Shown: positions 5,788 through 5,975 of the stretch, piece after piece
Numbering within the stretch: the first letter of the stretch is position 1
Layout: every line of letters begins with the position of its first letter
Assembly (NCBI GenBank): GCA_905233775.1
Contig: CAJOEB010000050.1
Span: 1 to 5,975 of the forward strand
DNA: 5,975 nucleotides
Reading direction: 5' to 3'
Source of the DNA: an uncultured Alphaproteobacteria bacterium
GTDB taxonomy: Bacteria > Pseudomonadota > Alphaproteobacteria > UBA3830
Notes under the pieces: generated by a model
Database searches by the model: none
What the model was told of the DNA's origin: nothing
The model's input: the letters and a program-made list of their open reading frames with translations, nothing else
Program-made: the position numbers and the translations under genes

Positions 5788-5953
5788 AAACCGCGCTACA
5801 TACTAAGCCGCCAACGCAACATATGATGCGTCGTTGTCATTGCATGCAACAAAAGCGACATTATCGTTCGCATTTATAGTTTTCGGTCTTATAACGTAAA
5901 CCATCACGAGTAAAAACCGTGCTTTTCAACGCGTGTCGAATCTATTCACCCCC
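5761..5953 (-). ncRNA. ssrA: tmRNA (transfer-messenger RNA) coding piece of a permuted, two-piece ssrA gene
   Basis: tmRNA with SmpB rescues ribosomes stalled on broken mRNAs and tags the nascent protein for proteolysis. On the minus strand the piece starts GGGGGTGAATAGATTCGAC (5953-5935), the 5' acceptor-stem strand plus D-analogue; the usual GGATTCGAC reads AGATTCGAC. A CACG/CGTG stem and a GTTTT/AAAAC pairing suggest pseudoknot PK1 before the tag frame, whose resume codon is GCG in AAATGCGAACGAT. After the tag stop comes GGGGCACCGGGCAACAGAAGCCCC and a U-run. No T-arm (GTTCGAATC type), second acceptor strand or CCA follows, so this is not the one-piece form. In permuted genes the acceptor piece is encoded upstream of the coding piece, which here means beyond 5975. 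In line with this, no well-spaced -10 box precedes the GGGGG. The exact mature ends cannot be fixed from sequence. Confidence 0.92.
5803..5871 (-). other. tmRNA proteolysis-tag reading frame, 22 codons
   Basis: From the GCG resume codon at 5871-5869 the frame reads ANDNVAFVA, then CNDNDAS, then YVALAA and a TAG stop (5805-5803). The ANDN start is the alphaproteobacterial signature and the ALAA end is the classical degron read by ClpXP and related proteases. With the alanine carried by tmRNA itself the added tag would be 23 residues. Alphaproteobacterial tags that I recall have about 12 to 15 residues, so this one is long. It contains a second NDND block and a cysteine. Confidence 0.9.
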
Positions 5954-5975
5954 AAATATATGTGCTGATCTTATA

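Noticed and set aside
5954..5975. Promoter directly in front of the tmRNA GGGGG
   Set aside because: The TATATT-like boxes end only 1 to 4 bases before the GGGGG, too close for a sigma-70 start there; processing from a longer permuted precursor explains the end better.

Overview
The window looks like part of an AT-rich genome from a host-associated alphaproteobacterium. Three independent signs support this. First, a tmRNA coding piece lies at the right edge and ends in a hairpin and U-run with no T-arm or CCA end, which is the circularly permuted, two-piece form known from Alphaproteobacteria (two other lineages also have it). Second, next to it is a DUF2948-family gene, a family I know only from Alphaproteobacteria. 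Third, strong AT bias, type VI secretion genes and a secreted eukaryote-like phospholipase together recall protist or arthropod endosymbionts such as Holosporales and their relatives. The order-level placement is inference.

Left half (1-3146, plus strand): the end of a type VI secretion (T6SS) baseplate cluster, in the order tssE (5' end cut by the window), tssF, tssG. The tssF and tssG genes overlap by 37 bp and are clearly co-transcribed. Their products form the wedge of the baseplate on which the Hcp tube and TssBC sheath assemble. No VgrG, Hcp, ClpV or membrane-complex gene is visible here.

Middle (3147-3707): 561 bp without a gene, between the convergent tssG and phospholipase genes. 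It is full of repeat structure: a 16-bp tandem duplication that includes the tssG stop codon, a degenerate TTAGTCC direct-repeat cluster, a large imperfect inverted repeat centred near 3388 with 24-bp core arms (22 of 24 matching), a short hairpin, and an 18-bp-period direct repeat. The inverted repeat may be a decayed MITE-like element or a large bidirectional terminator.

Right half (minus strand, read from right to left): the tmRNA coding piece (ssrA) with an unusually long 22-codon tag, its terminator, an AT-only spacer, the DUF2948 protein, and then a signal-peptide-bearing phospholipase C X-domain protein of the PLCXD type with all catalytic positions recognisable. The enzyme is exported at least to the periplasm and probably acts on host phosphoinositide lipids. 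A link with the T6SS is possible from position only, and the Sec signal argues against it being a classical T6SS cargo. The most unusual items are the tmRNA tag, the eukaryote-like phospholipase and the inverted-repeat element.
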